Source of the DNA: Leptospiraceae bacterium
GTDB taxonomy: Bacteria > Spirochaetota > Leptospiria > Leptospirales > Leptonemataceae
Reading direction: 5' to 3'
DNA length: 64,000 nucleotides
NCBI GenBank assembly: GCA_025059995.1
Contig: JANXCF010000002.1
Location: 310,001-374,000, forward strand
The notes beneath the pieces were generated by a model, which did not search any database, was not told where the DNA came from, and worked only from the letters and a program-made list of their open reading frames with translations. Position numbers and translations under genes: made by a program. Below, piece after piece: positions 19,094 through 28,091 of this stretch (the stretch's first letter is position 1; each line of letters starts with the position of its first letter).

Positions 19094-19644
19094 GGTTCAT
19101 AACAAGCAGTTTCTTTCGGACAAGGTAGAAAACTACTCTTTGCACAAGCGGATATCTCAGGACCCGGGGAAGATAAAATCCCAGTTCGAAGAACAGCTCT
19201 CAAGCGAAAGTAGTATCGCTCACAGATTTGGAAGGGGATTTCTGAGGGATGGGGTTTTAAGTTCGGGACACGTTTCTTCTGGATTTTTGATGATTCCACA
19301 CTGACTTCGTCTTTGGTGTGAAAAAAAGTAGGTTCATAGCCTTGAGGCAAATAAGGAGAGATTCCAATACCAGCTTGAATTAAATCAGGTGATATGGTCG
19401 ATGTGGAGATGTATAAATTATAGCCTACAAATTCATCTTCAGTATTAGTCACATAATAATATATATCGAATTCTATTCTTATTTGGTTGTTCTGTTGTAT
19501 TTCAACAGGTTTTACATCCACTATGGCAGGAGAGTTTACAGGATAAAACGTGTAGATGGGAAATACTGGCGTGCTTGTGTTGGTCCCACAGGCAAAAAGA
19601 AAAACTAAAAAAACAAACTCAATTTTGAGTTGTTTGATTTTCAT
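19090..19644 (-). CDS. Putative lipoprotein with FN3-like fold
   Basis: 184 aa from the ATG at 19644, which gives a clean lipoprotein signal: KIKQLK, a hydrophobic stretch, then VFLFAC-G. The frame extends upstream to 19695 inside yidD, but those residues would disrupt the signal. The mature part is beta-rich (VKPVEIQQNNQIRIEFDIYY, YNLYISTS, YYFRLRAVLRTGILSSPG), reminiscent of a fibronectin type III domain, with a Cys-rich end (CAKSSFLPCPKETACYEP). Function unknown. Overlaps yidD and rsmI, so it is part of that minus-strand run. Confidence 0.65.
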   Translation of the reverse strand: MKIKQLKIEFVFLVFLFACGTNTSTPVFPIYTFYPVNSPAIVDVKPVEIQQNNQIRIEFDIYYYVTNTEDEFVGYNLYISTSTISPDLIQAGIGISPYLPQGYEPTFFHTKDEVSVESSKIQKKRVPNLKPHPSEIPFQICERYYFRLRAVLRTGILSSPGPEISACAKSSFLPCPKETACYEP

Positions 19645-19942
19645 AGAAGTGTTTAGCATGGAAGTTGTATTCTCTGTTTCCAATATGAAGGACAAACTTT
19701 TGAGGTAAAGGATCTTCTCCTCCTTCGTTAAAGGGATGACAACTCAAGACTCTCTTAATCGATAAATACAGAGCTATCAAAAAAGGATAGTTCTTAAATG
19801 CCAAGTAAGAGTATTCAGAACAAGAAGGGGTATAACGACAAACAGGACCAAATAAAAACGTAATCATTGGAGAAATAAAAAACTGATAAAATCGGATGAT
19901 CAATCTAACACCAAAATTAATGATTTCATCAATGATAAACAT
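19619..19942 (-). CDS. yidD: Membrane protein insertion efficiency factor YidD
   Basis: 107 aa. Diagnostic YidD features: amphipathic N-terminal helix (RLIIRFYQFFISPMITFLFG), then C-R-Y-x-P-S-C-S-E-Y (CRYTPSCSEYSYLAFKNY) and KRVLSCHPFNEGGEDPLP. In other bacteria it sits between rnpA and yidC and aids YidC-dependent insertion. Here it is separated from them and heads a run with a lipoprotein and rsmI. Confidence 0.92.
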   Translation of the reverse strand: MFIIDEIINFGVRLIIRFYQFFISPMITFLFGPVCRYTPSCSEYSYLAFKNYPFLIALYLSIKRVLSCHPFNEGGEDPLPQKFVLHIGNREYNFHAKHFYENQTTQN

Positions 19943-19983
19943 AGAATCACGATATAAAAGAAATTTAAGTCATCAATTAGATT

Positions 19984-21147
19984 TTATTCAGAAGGGATAA
20001 AAATTTCCACTCGCCGATTTTTAGCACGATTTTCTGGAGTATCATTAGGATACAAAGGCTTTTGAGATCCCATTCCTTTATAAGATATTCTTTCTGGAGG
20101 AATTCCTTTATCTTTCAAAAAATCAGCAATGGCTTTTGCACGTTTTTCGGATAGCTCTAAGTTGTAATCTTCATCCCCGATGTTGTCGGTATGACCGTAA
20201 ATTTGAATTTCTCTTTCGGGAAGTTTTTTTAGAACCTCAGAGATTTTTTCTAAAACTGGATAAGCGTCCGGTTTAATTTTATAAGAATCAAAATCAAAAA
20301 GAATATTTCCTAAGTTGATTTCCACTCCATTTTCTTTGGGTTCAATCGGAATAGAGAAGTCCTCGAGTTCTTTTTCAACTCGTTTTGCTAATTCTTCTTT
20401 TTTGAGTTTTTTGATTTTTCGATATGTGCTTTCGATTTCAATAAATTCTCTAAGAACTTGTTGGTTTTTTAAATGGAATTCATAGTAGAGTTTTTGTTCA
20501 TCGAAAATGGGGATTTGATATTTTTCTGAAAAATACAAAATTCCTTCGGAGCTCCCCATGATTTTTGCAATCGGACCGATTGCTGGCACCACTCGATGAT
20601 GGATTCGGTAGTGAAATTTGATTTTATGAGCGTGAGTTTTTTCTCCAAAGTATTCTTTCTCTTCTATCCCTTCATAATGGTAATGAACTTCAAAGGGAAT
20701 AGTGATTTTTAAATTCCACTCGGGAAGCCAAAGGATTTCATAGGCGGGTTTTTTCCATTCTTTGGGTAATGGATTTTTCTTCTCTGGAAAAGTTGGGATG
20801 CCTAGGTAATTTGGATACTTTACATTTCTTTCAACTTGATAACTTCCATTGGAATAAAGAATAAATCTAGATGGGTATTCTTCTTCTTTCTTATAGGTTT
20901 CTTCTTTATGTGGATTTCGACTGTAGGTAGTAAAAGTTCCTGATAGGGTAAAGGATTGATTTTGGATGTTTTCAACACTTAAATAAATTTTATGTTTTTC
21001 CTGTTTGGTTTGAAGTGGGCTTTGGATTTTATGCTGTTTTTCTATGATATAAATATCATCAGACTCAAAATGAAATTCAAAAGCGAAAATGGGAAAGACG
21101 ATAAAAAAAGCAATTATTAAGTAATTAAAATGATTTTGCTTCTTCAT
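19984..21147 (-). CDS. OmpA-family cell-envelope protein
   Basis: 387 aa. An N-terminal signal segment (about 1-22) is followed by a ~230-residue beta-rich domain of unknown type, full of Tyr/His/Lys. The C-terminal ~110 residues are an OmpA peptidoglycan-binding domain: ILFDFDSYKIKPDAYPVLEK, IQIYGHTDNIGDEDYNLELS, SEKRAKAIADFLKDKGI, and NRAKNRRVEIFI with the diaminopimelate-binding Asp and Arg. It probably bridges the outer membrane or periplasm to peptidoglycan. Confidence 0.88.
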   Translation of the reverse strand: MKKQNHFNYLIIAFFIVFPIFAFEFHFESDDIYIIEKQHKIQSPLQTKQEKHKIYLSVENIQNQSFTLSGTFTTYSRNPHKEETYKKEEEYPSRFILYSNGSYQVERNVKYPNYLGIPTFPEKKNPLPKEWKKPAYEILWLPEWNLKITIPFEVHYHYEGIEEKEYFGEKTHAHKIKFHYRIHHRVVPAIGPIAKIMGSSEGILYFSEKYQIPIFDEQKLYYEFHLKNQQVLREFIEIESTYRKIKKLKKEELAKRVEKELEDFSIPIEPKENGVEINLGNILFDFDSYKIKPDAYPVLEKISEVLKKLPEREIQIYGHTDNIGDEDYNLELSEKRAKAIADFLKDKGIPPERISYKGMGSQKPLYPNDTPENRAKNRRVEIFIPSE

Positions 21148-21206
21148 TGGGATGCTTTTCGACGTTTTAAAAAAATTCTTAATAAAGATTGAAAAAATAA
21201 TTTCAA

Positions 21207-21590
21207 ATGAATTTATGTCTATCTATGATAGTTATAGAAAATTTTGACCATATAAGCTTAGGAACTGCTAATCTAAAGAAGGCAGTTGAGTTTTATCGAG
21301 AAATCCTCGATTGTGATGTGTTAGAACAAAACGACAAATACGCATTGTTAGAAATCGATAGAATCATCATAAAGTTCAATTATATTCCAAATTATAAGTT
21401 TCCTATAAATAATCCTGCTGGGTTTACCATTTCCTTTAGTTTGGATGTGGATGATTTCACAGATGCCATCATCGAATTAGAGAAAAATAGCATTCCTATT
21501 GTTCACGGACCGATTCCTATCGAAGGGGGTGAGTCACTACTCATCAAGGATCCAGACGGACATTGGATTGAACTTCTCTATAAAGAATGA
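21207..21590 (+). CDS. VOC (glyoxalase/bleomycin-resistance) family protein
   Basis: 127 aa. One VOC unit: FDHISLGTANLKKAVEFYRE at the N-terminus and GGESLLIKDPDGHWIELLYK at the C-terminus, with the His and Glu metal ligands. The family includes lyases, dioxygenases and resistance proteins, so the substrate cannot be assigned. An internal ATG at 21225 is an equally likely start. Confidence 0.8.
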   Translation: MNLCLSMIVIENFDHISLGTANLKKAVEFYREILDCDVLEQNDKYALLEIDRIIIKFNYIPNYKFPINNPAGFTISFSLDVDDFTDAIIELEKNSIPIVHGPIPIEGGESLLIKDPDGHWIELLYKE

Positions 21591-21812
21591 TCAAGCTTGA
21601 ATGTCAATCACAGCTCCTTTGACACGAAATGTCTCAGCTGCTTGGTTCGGCAGGACTGCATTTGATGCCATTTGGATTCGTCTTTCTTGTTTGGTTTCCA
21701 TCATTTCGCCTGGTATGGGGGCTTCTTTTCTGACGGGTGGTTCACCTTGATTCAAAGGTCGAAAATATGATACATTTTTCAATCCCAACTCAGGTGATAT
21801 TCTTGTTTCCAT
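21591..21812 (-). CDS. Small conserved-looking protein, unknown
   Basis: 73 aa, no signal peptide or membrane segment, Pro/Glu/Met/Gln-rich and probably disordered (RPLNQGEPPVRKEAPIPGEM). Not recognised. It ends one base after the VOC gene, on the opposite strand. Kept as a gene because it fills its interval, has an ATG start and is not a shadow of another gene. Confidence 0.5.
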   Translation of the reverse strand: METRISPELGLKNVSYFRPLNQGEPPVRKEAPIPGEMMETKQERRIQMASNAVLPNQAAETFRVKGAVIDIQA

Positions 21813-21913
21813 AAGAAAAAGAAAGAAGAAAATCTTACGTTGTCAATGAAAATCATTTTTTAAAGATGGGAACTTATTGACAAAATCAATGATAAGCTTT
21901 GCTTTATAAACAA

Positions 21914-22564
21914 ATGAAAAAGTTTTCTCTTCCCCCACCTTGGAGATTAAAGGGTAGGGGATATATTTTGCTTTATCGGTTTTCAGAGAAGTTTGTTCAA
22001 ACCCATTGTGTATTACCCAAGGATATATCTTTTTTTGGTGGATTTGGAAGTGTTATGATAGTTCAGTATCATTACTCTAATGCTGGTCCATATGATGAAT
22101 TGTTATTTATTCCTGGGAAAGTAGAGCTAACAAAAATGGTTTTCAACTCCATCGGACATACCATTTCAAAAATCTACGTATCCACTGAAATAAGTAAAAT
22201 CAGTGGAAGAGAAAATTGGGGTATCCCCAAAGAATTAGCACATTTCTATTGGGAAAGGGTATCTTCAAAAAGAGAAATCATCAAAATTGGAGTAAACAAA
22301 TCTATTTTTTTTGAAATTGATATTTCTCATCAAACTTGGTTTTTCCCTATCTCCATGGATTTCCTTCCCTTCAGATTGATGCAATACAAAGATAATCAAG
22401 TATTCATCACGAAGTTTGAAGGTTTTGGCAAAGCTACCTTAGCAAGTGTGAAGATGATTGATGTCATACCAGAATATTTTCCTCCCGTAAGAAAGCCTTT
22501 GATAGCGTTTTATATTGATTCTTTCGAACTCCAATTCCCACAACCTATCATAAAAAATCTTTAG
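21914..22564 (+). CDS. Acetoacetate decarboxylase-like protein
   Basis: 216 aa from ATG 21914 (a TTG at 21899 opens the frame). The fold signature is present: SLPPPWRLKGRGYILLYRF, NAGPYDELLFIPGKVEL, and ISGRENWGIPKELAHFYW. The last contains the single Lys that aligns with the first of the paired Lys in classical acetoacetate decarboxylase; the second is Glu. Several ADC-superfamily members with this pattern are not decarboxylases, so the substrate is open. Stands alone, convergent with the next gene. Confidence 0.75.
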   Translation: MKKFSLPPPWRLKGRGYILLYRFSEKFVQTHCVLPKDISFFGGFGSVMIVQYHYSNAGPYDELLFIPGKVELTKMVFNSIGHTISKIYVSTEISKISGRENWGIPKELAHFYWERVSSKREIIKIGVNKSIFFEIDISHQTWFFPISMDFLPFRLMQYKDNQVFITKFEGFGKATLASVKMIDVIPEYFPPVRKPLIAFYIDSFELQFPQPIIKNL

Positions 22565-22566
22565 AA

Positions 22567-23382
22567 TCACTCTTTAGGTATGGGAGTAATGTGAAAGACA
22601 CGTTGATTTTTCTCCCAGATGACGTATAAAACATTTTCTTTTTGCATGCGCAGTAATGTTTCAGCTAAAATGGCAGTGAATTGTCGTCTTAGGTTTCCTC
22701 CCATCAAATAACCTAACTCAACAATATCTTTTTTGCAAAGTTCTTGTATAAACCTTGAATAGTTTTCACAAAGAAAACTAAAATCGACATAGAATTCATC
22801 ATAAAAAATATCAATACTGATACCATAGGCATGAGTTGAATTTTCTATTGCATTCGGGTTTTTAAGTTTTAAAAGTTTTTGGTAATCAGCAGGTCTGAGA
22901 GCTGAAGAAATCGCCAACTTCACTTTTATAGGGTATGATTGAAAATTCAGAGTTTTTTGAAACTCTTCACCAATAAGAATGAGCACAGGATAGAATTTCC
23001 TATGAAAATAACGAAATTCATTAGGAACATTATAAAAAAAGTAATAGGTTCTTATGTCAGGATTTTCTAATGATTTAAAGTTATTTTGATTTAGTTCCTT
23101 GCTCGATCTGATGGAAGTAAGTTGATAATGATTTGCTAATTCGATATGATAAGGATAAAGATAAGTTCTTAAGGATTTCTTTTTTTCCTCATCAAGCCAG
23201 TCCTCAAAAATAGGAAAGTTTTGATATATGAATTGGTAAAACTCTTTGATAGCTAAATTTTTTGTTTTTGTGTAGCTACGGAGTTCTCTTTGTAATTTTA
23301 GTTTGGAATATAAGAGATATGCAATGACAATCGTTAAAATTGTGATAACAATCAAAAGAAAAAAGTTTTTTAAATTCTTCAT
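22567..23382 (-). CDS. Membrane-anchored M15-like (DUF5715-like) protein
   Basis: 271 aa. One N-terminal membrane helix (about 5-27) and an extracytoplasmic domain. The segment VKLAISSALRPADYQKLLK ... NSTHAYGISIDIFYDEF follows the SxHxxGxxxD metal-binding pattern of M15/VanY-type D-Ala-D-Ala peptidases and DUF5715. Peptidoglycan trimming is the best guess but unproven. Its ATG overlaps the stop of the sensor gene upstream by four bases (ATGA), so the two are translationally coupled. Confidence 0.6.
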   Translation of the reverse strand: MKNLKNFFLLIVITILTIVIAYLLYSKLKLQRELRSYTKTKNLAIKEFYQFIYQNFPIFEDWLDEEKKKSLRTYLYPYHIELANHYQLTSIRSSKELNQNNFKSLENPDIRTYYFFYNVPNEFRYFHRKFYPVLILIGEEFQKTLNFQSYPIKVKLAISSALRPADYQKLLKLKNPNAIENSTHAYGISIDIFYDEFYVDFSFLCENYSRFIQELCKKDIVELGYLMGGNLRRQFTAILAETLLRMQKENVLYVIWEKNQRVFHITPIPKE

Positions 23383-25613
23383 ATAGTTTTAGAAATTTTT
23401 TTTATGAGAGTGACAGAATTTCCTTTGCTATTGTAAACAATTCTATCAAAAGCATTCTTTGCAATGAAAATCCCACGACCATGAAGAGAGTCTAAATGGA
23501 TGTTCTTCTTTTCTAAGTATTTTTTTACATCAAAGCCATTCCCTTCATCGGTGATTTTATAGGCTACTTCTTTTGGGGTAAAACGATATTCCACAATCAC
23601 TTTTTTATTTTGATAATGAGGATCTCTTAATTTGTTTCTTAAATATTCATGATAGTTGCCTTTTTCTAAATATTTTTTCTTATCTTCGTAGGTAATTTCT
23701 AAGTTTCCATGTTCTATTGCATTGATTAAAATTTCTCGTAGTCCTACACGAATCATGCTTAGTTCTAATTCATCAATGAGTTCACTTAGTTCTTCTGTAA
23801 GCTTAGCTATGATATTATCTATCAAATAAATGTCTGTATTAAAAACAAAACTTGAATATTCCTTTGTTAAATATTGAAAGATTGGGTCTTTTTTAACTAA
23901 GGTTGCTCGAGCAAAAATTTCATCTACCTTGTTATTTCTAAAAATTTTTTCTAAGACAATATCAAATAACTTAAAGGGTATGTCATCATAAGACTTCAAA
24001 GGAACCTGGATTTTTAGAGTTTTACCATTTTCTATAAAGTTTTGGATTCTTTCAGTGTATAGATCAAGAACTTTACTTCTTTGGACGTCCTGATATATCA
24101 AAGAAAAAAAGCTTTTTTCTGTAAATTCATATTTTGGGATTTTTAGAATTTTCTCAAAACTATCACTTATTTCTATGATGTTTCCCTTTGGATCTAGGAT
24201 AAATAAAATATCAGATGTTTGATTGAAAATAAGCTTATACTTTTTTTCCGATAGTTTTATGATTTCATTGGCTTTTCTGAGTTTATTGATTTTTGCTTGA
24301 AGTTTTTTGTTCAAATTGGTAAGCTGATTGTTGAAGTCTAATAAATGAAAGATAACACGAATACCTGAGTGTATCATTAGCAGCGTAAATCCTATTTCCA
24401 TGTATTTGGGTCTTTGTAATTTTGTGATATACAAGATAATATCAAATATTGCAGGAATAAAAAGAAGTAATACATTAATTAAATGTGTAAAGCTTTCAGT
24501 AGAAATAGAAAATCGGAGCTTTGATAGAAAGTTTTCTTTTTTTGTTTGGTTTATTTCTTCTATAAGACTAATTGTATTAGAAATCGAAAGGACAGCCATT
24601 ATAATAGGAATAGTAGAAAGCCATAAAAGTTGTAAATCAAACAATGTATTATCAGGCAAAATTAAAATAAAAAAGAAAAATACGGTTCCGTGATAAAAAG
24701 AAATATCAAAAATCCACTTTTTCCAACTTTTTATTTTTTTTATTGAATGTTGGTAAGTTTTCACAAGCAAAGGGATGAGTAAATATAAAGTTAAAGATCG
24801 TATTCGAAAAACCAGATTATAATCAGAGATGACTTCAAGTTCATCAAAAAGGGAGGATCGTATAAAAAAGAAAATGGCAATAACAATAGAGAATAAACTG
24901 AAGTAAAGATGTTTTTTTTTTTCTTTACGTTTCAAGAAAATAGTTAAATAAAAAATCCCAATCAAAATAGAAAGATTAATAAAGAAAACTTGTAAATAAA
25001 TACGTTTTTGCTTAAAAAGGTCAATGAACTCATCGAAAAGATAGGGATTCCCAAAAAAAAAGCCTGTTTCTCGAGATAAAGGATCCCCTTTGATGTGAAT
25101 ACATAAAGTATTAGTTCCGATTTTGATTAAAGTCTTAGGGATTGGGATTATAACATCTTTGATATTAACTTGTTTTTCTTTGGATCTATCTACAATGAGT
25201 TCTTGATTCCAATAGATGGCATAATACTCTCCAATCTTAGCAAACAATATAGCAGGAGATTTCATTTTATCGTAATCACTTTCAGAAACGGGAACGTAAA
25301 AAAGAAAAGTGAAATCAAGAGGTGGAAGACTTCGAAGTTCGAAAAAATTTCTCTTTGGAATGTCCAAAACATCAGAAAAGTCTGGCACATGAATTTTTCG
25401 ATTCCCTACATTTGCTTCGATTTTGTAGAAACCTTGTGAAACTGCTTCTTCTTCACTCAATGTGCAATTTTCAATATGAAAACCTTTTTTGATATAAACA
25501 GGAAGTCCCGTAAGGTCAACAGGATAGGACATTAAACTTTTAGTTTTGTATATAACAAAAAAGACAATTAAAATAAATATTACTTTTGGATTAGTAAAAC
25601 TACTGTGCAGCAT
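23379..25613 (-). CDS. 7TMR-DISM sensor with PAS and RsbW-type kinase domain
   Basis: 744 aa. Signal segment, an extracytoplasmic 7TMR-DISM-like domain (about 35-200), seven membrane helices (about 205-425), a coiled-coil, a PAS domain (about 455-580; LIFNQTSDILFILDPKGNII) and a C-terminal HATPase. The HATPase is the serine-kinase/anti-sigma kind: N box VGLREILINAIEHGNLEI, then ITDEGNGFDVKKY and LHGRGIFIAKNAFDRI, with no histidine phosphorylation helix. It probably phosphorylates or binds a STAS partner in response to an envelope signal. The start overlaps ispF by 34 bases; an M15-like gene is coupled downstream. Confidence 0.8.
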   Translation of the reverse strand: MLHSSFTNPKVIFILIVFFVIYKTKSLMSYPVDLTGLPVYIKKGFHIENCTLSEEEAVSQGFYKIEANVGNRKIHVPDFSDVLDIPKRNFFELRSLPPLDFTFLFYVPVSESDYDKMKSPAILFAKIGEYYAIYWNQELIVDRSKEKQVNIKDVIIPIPKTLIKIGTNTLCIHIKGDPLSRETGFFFGNPYLFDEFIDLFKQKRIYLQVFFINLSILIGIFYLTIFLKRKEKKKHLYFSLFSIVIAIFFFIRSSLFDELEVISDYNLVFRIRSLTLYLLIPLLVKTYQHSIKKIKSWKKWIFDISFYHGTVFFFFILILPDNTLFDLQLLWLSTIPIIMAVLSISNTISLIEEINQTKKENFLSKLRFSISTESFTHLINVLLLFIPAIFDIILYITKLQRPKYMEIGFTLLMIHSGIRVIFHLLDFNNQLTNLNKKLQAKINKLRKANEIIKLSEKKYKLIFNQTSDILFILDPKGNIIEISDSFEKILKIPKYEFTEKSFFSLIYQDVQRSKVLDLYTERIQNFIENGKTLKIQVPLKSYDDIPFKLFDIVLEKIFRNNKVDEIFARATLVKKDPIFQYLTKEYSSFVFNTDIYLIDNIIAKLTEELSELIDELELSMIRVGLREILINAIEHGNLEITYEDKKKYLEKGNYHEYLRNKLRDPHYQNKKVIVEYRFTPKEVAYKITDEGNGFDVKKYLEKKNIHLDSLHGRGIFIAKNAFDRIVYNSKGNSVTLIKKISKTI

Positions 25614-26077
25614 GCTATTCCCTCACTTCTTCCTATAAAACCTAATTTTTCTGTGGTTGTTGCTTTTATAGCTATTTGACTTTTTGGGATTTGACAAAGT
25701 TCTGAAATTTTCTCGATGATTTTTTCTCTGAATGGTTTGATTTTAGGTTTCTCAGCCAGTAAAGTGATGTCTATGTTTCCGATCTCGAAGTTTTTTTCTT
25801 TCATAAGCTGTAGAGCGTGTTTTAAGATTATTTTCGAGTCTAGGTTTTTATTTTTCGAGTCGGTATCAGGAAAATGGATCCCTATATCAGTTTCCCCAAT
25901 AGCTCCCAAAATGGCATCAGAAAGAGAATGAAGAAGAATATCCCCATCGGAATGGGCAATGATACGATATTCAGAAGGAATTTCCACTCCTCCCAGACGT
26001 ATGAAATCAACTTGATTTGTTTTTTCTATTCGATGAACGTCAATCCCTTGTCCTATCCGAATTTGCATTAAATTCAA
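25580..26077 (-). CDS. ispF: 2-C-methyl-D-erythritol 2,4-cyclodiphosphate synthase
   Basis: 165 aa, full length. MEP (non-mevalonate) isoprenoid pathway enzyme. Metal ligands in GQGIDVHRI and IAHSDGDILLHSLSDAILGA, then GDIGIHFPDTD-like TDIGIHFPDTDSKNK, and the C-terminal KATTTEKLGFIGRSEGIA. First gene of a run with the sensor and M15-like genes. Confidence 0.96.
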   Translation of the reverse strand: MNLMQIRIGQGIDVHRIEKTNQVDFIRLGGVEIPSEYRIIAHSDGDILLHSLSDAILGAIGETDIGIHFPDTDSKNKNLDSKIILKHALQLMKEKNFEIGNIDITLLAEKPKIKPFREKIIEKISELCQIPKSQIAIKATTTEKLGFIGRSEGIACCTVVLLIQK

Positions 26078-26149
26078 ATCTTTTTTTATTCATTGTGTAT
26101 AAAACAATTTTTTTTATAAAATCAAAATCTATCTTATTTTTAATTTTCA

Positions 26150-27613
26150 TCAGAATGAGACTATCCAGCCATCTTTTTCGAAAGTTTTAGAAAGTCGAAA
26201 GATACGGTTTTCTTCGAAGTGCGGAGCATGGATTTGTAGTCCAATCGGAAGTCCTGTCTCTGTTTTTGCGATGGGAACATTCATCGCAGGTATTCCAGCC
26301 AAGTTGACGGAGATTGTCAAAATATCGCTTTTATACATGGCTATCGGATCGTTTGTTTTCTCTCCGATTTTAAAGGGAACCGTTGGACTTGTGGGAGATA
26401 AAATAAAATCAACTTCTTTGAAGAATTGTTTGTATTCTTCCCGTATCATTTTTCTTGCTTTTTGAGCCTTGTGATAAAAGGCTTCGTAATATCCAGAAGA
26501 AAGAACATAAGTTCCTAAAAGGATTCTTCGTTTTACCTCAGGACCAAATCCTTCAGTTCGAGAACGAATGAAAACATCAAATACATTTTTTGCATTTGGA
26601 GAACGATATCCATACCGAACACCATCATACCTTGCTAAGTTACTTGATGCTTCTGCTGTTGCTAAAATATAATATACAGCTATGGAATATTTCCAAAGTT
26701 GAGATTGAATTTCTTGAATTTGATAACCTTCTTTTATAAGTTTTTCTTTGAGCTCTTGGAATGCTTTTATGACGTCATCATCAAAACCTTCTTCCCCAGG
26801 TTGTGGGAAATACAAACCTAATTTGACTTTTTTCTTTTCTGTTTTTGTGTAGGCTTTGGGTTTTGTATCAATAGGGATTTGATCGGACTTGGGGTGAGAA
26901 GTGGAGTCATAGCGATCATAACCTTGTATGATGGAAAGCACCAAAGCAATATCGTTGGTATTTCTTGCAAAAGGTCCGATTTGATCTAAACTAGAAGCAA
27001 ACGCCACCAAACCATAACGGGAAACCCTGCCATAAGTGGGTTTAAGTCCATAGACCCCACAAAAAGAAGCTGGCTGACGGATAGAACCTCCCGTGTCCGA
27101 ACCTAGTGATGCGGGAACGATCTTTGCCGCTACACTTGCCGCTGAACCACCCGAAGATCCGCCGGGAACCCTTTCTGGATCAAGGGGATTTTTCGTGATA
27201 CCAAAAGCAGAGTTTTCAGTGGATGAACCCATGGCAAATTCATCCATGTTGGTTCTTCCAAACAAAATAGCACCACTATCTTTGAGTTTTTTTATCACTG
27301 TAGCAGAGTAGGGAGCTATGAAGTTATATAAAATTTTTGATGCACATGTAGTTTGTTCTCCTTCCTCACAGATATTGTCTTTGATGGAAATAGGTATCCC
27401 TTCCAAAGGTCTTGGTTTTTTCTTATCGTAATAACTCTGTGATACTTCTGCTTGCTTGAGGATTTTTTCTGGATCTAACTTCAAAAAAATAAAATAGTCC
27501 TTTGTCTTTTCAGCTTTCTCGAGGGAGGCTTGCATGAGCTCTTTTACAGAATAAACTTTCTTTTTTAGGTTTTTTATATGTTCTTCAATGGAGTGATTTA
27601 AAATTTCATTCAT
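26150..27613 (-). CDS. gatA: Asp-tRNA(Asn)/Glu-tRNA(Gln) amidotransferase subunit A
   Basis: 487 aa, full length. Amidase-signature enzyme with the Ser-cisSer-Lys triad: Lys in GIPISIKDNICEEG, the glycine/serine-rich PGGSSGGSAASVAAK, and the nucleophile region SDTGGSIRQPASFCG. It releases ammonia from glutamine for GatB to amidate mischarged tRNA. gatC lies 8 bases upstream; gatB is not in the window. The genome therefore probably uses transamidation for Asn-tRNA and/or Gln-tRNA. Confidence 0.96.
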   Translation of the reverse strand: MNEILNHSIEEHIKNLKKKVYSVKELMQASLEKAEKTKDYFIFLKLDPEKILKQAEVSQSYYDKKKPRPLEGIPISIKDNICEEGEQTTCASKILYNFIAPYSATVIKKLKDSGAILFGRTNMDEFAMGSSTENSAFGITKNPLDPERVPGGSSGGSAASVAAKIVPASLGSDTGGSIRQPASFCGVYGLKPTYGRVSRYGLVAFASSLDQIGPFARNTNDIALVLSIIQGYDRYDSTSHPKSDQIPIDTKPKAYTKTEKKKVKLGLYFPQPGEEGFDDDVIKAFQELKEKLIKEGYQIQEIQSQLWKYSIAVYYILATAEASSNLARYDGVRYGYRSPNAKNVFDVFIRSRTEGFGPEVKRRILLGTYVLSSGYYEAFYHKAQKARKMIREEYKQFFKEVDFILSPTSPTVPFKIGEKTNDPIAMYKSDILTISVNLAGIPAMNVPIAKTETGLPIGLQIHAPHFEENRIFRLSKTFEKDGWIVSF

Positions 27614-27621
27614 ACGAACCT

Positions 27622-27909
27622 CTAATTTTCTTGTTCAATAATTCCGGGAACTACGAAATGTCCTGATTCCCAATCGGGAGCATTTTGGGCAATAGCGTTC
27701 AAGCTCAACGTAGCTTCTGGAATGTCTTTTCGAAAGATATTCATAGTGTCTTCTTGGGTATAGTCTTCGGTGATTGAAGAGGTGTCAATTTCTTCGATTT
27801 GCTTAACGTATTCTAAGATCTTTAGAAAATCCTTTTCGAGATTCTTAAGACTTTCATCATTTGGATCCAAGCGAGCAAGAAAGCATAGTTCTTTGAATTC
27901 TTCTGTCAT
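27622..27909 (-). CDS. gatC: Amidotransferase subunit C
   Basis: 95 aa. FKELCFLARLDPNDESLKNL and FLKILEYVKQIEEIDTSSI match the GatC belt subunit, and the adjacency to gatA settles the call. It stabilises the GatA-GatB complex. Confidence 0.93.
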   Translation of the reverse strand: MTEEFKELCFLARLDPNDESLKNLEKDFLKILEYVKQIEEIDTSSITEDYTQEDTMNIFRKDIPEATLSLNAIAQNAPDWESGHFVVPGIIEQEN

Positions 27910-28025
27910 GATAGCAAAATGTTTAGATTAAGTTTCTTCGTCAAATCTAATGAATAAAAAATTTGCTTGTATTTTTAAAGTAGTAGAATAATTACTCAAC
28001 TTTAATACATAGAACAAAAAAAGAC

Positions 28026-28053
28026 TTGTCAAGTAATGGCTTTTTTGTAAAAT
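28026..28053 (+). promoter_or_regulatory. Predicted sigma-70 promoter of the PDO gene
   Basis: TTGTCA (28026-28031), 16-base spacer, TAAAAT (28048-28053), about 39 bases before the ATG. A strong ribosome site GGAGG follows at 28081-28085. The region is very AT-rich, so chance matches are common. Confidence 0.4.
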
Positions 28054-28091
28054 ATACCTATACCATGTATTGGTAAAATTGGAGGTTTATC

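Noticed and set aside
18963-19304. 113-codon plus-strand ORF
   Set aside because: Antisense shadow of rsmI and the adjacent lipoprotein gene; no recognisable motif.
21877-21910. TTGACA ... TATAAA upstream of the acetoacetate decarboxylase-like gene
   Set aside because: Spacer of 22 bases is outside the normal range and the site almost touches the start codon.
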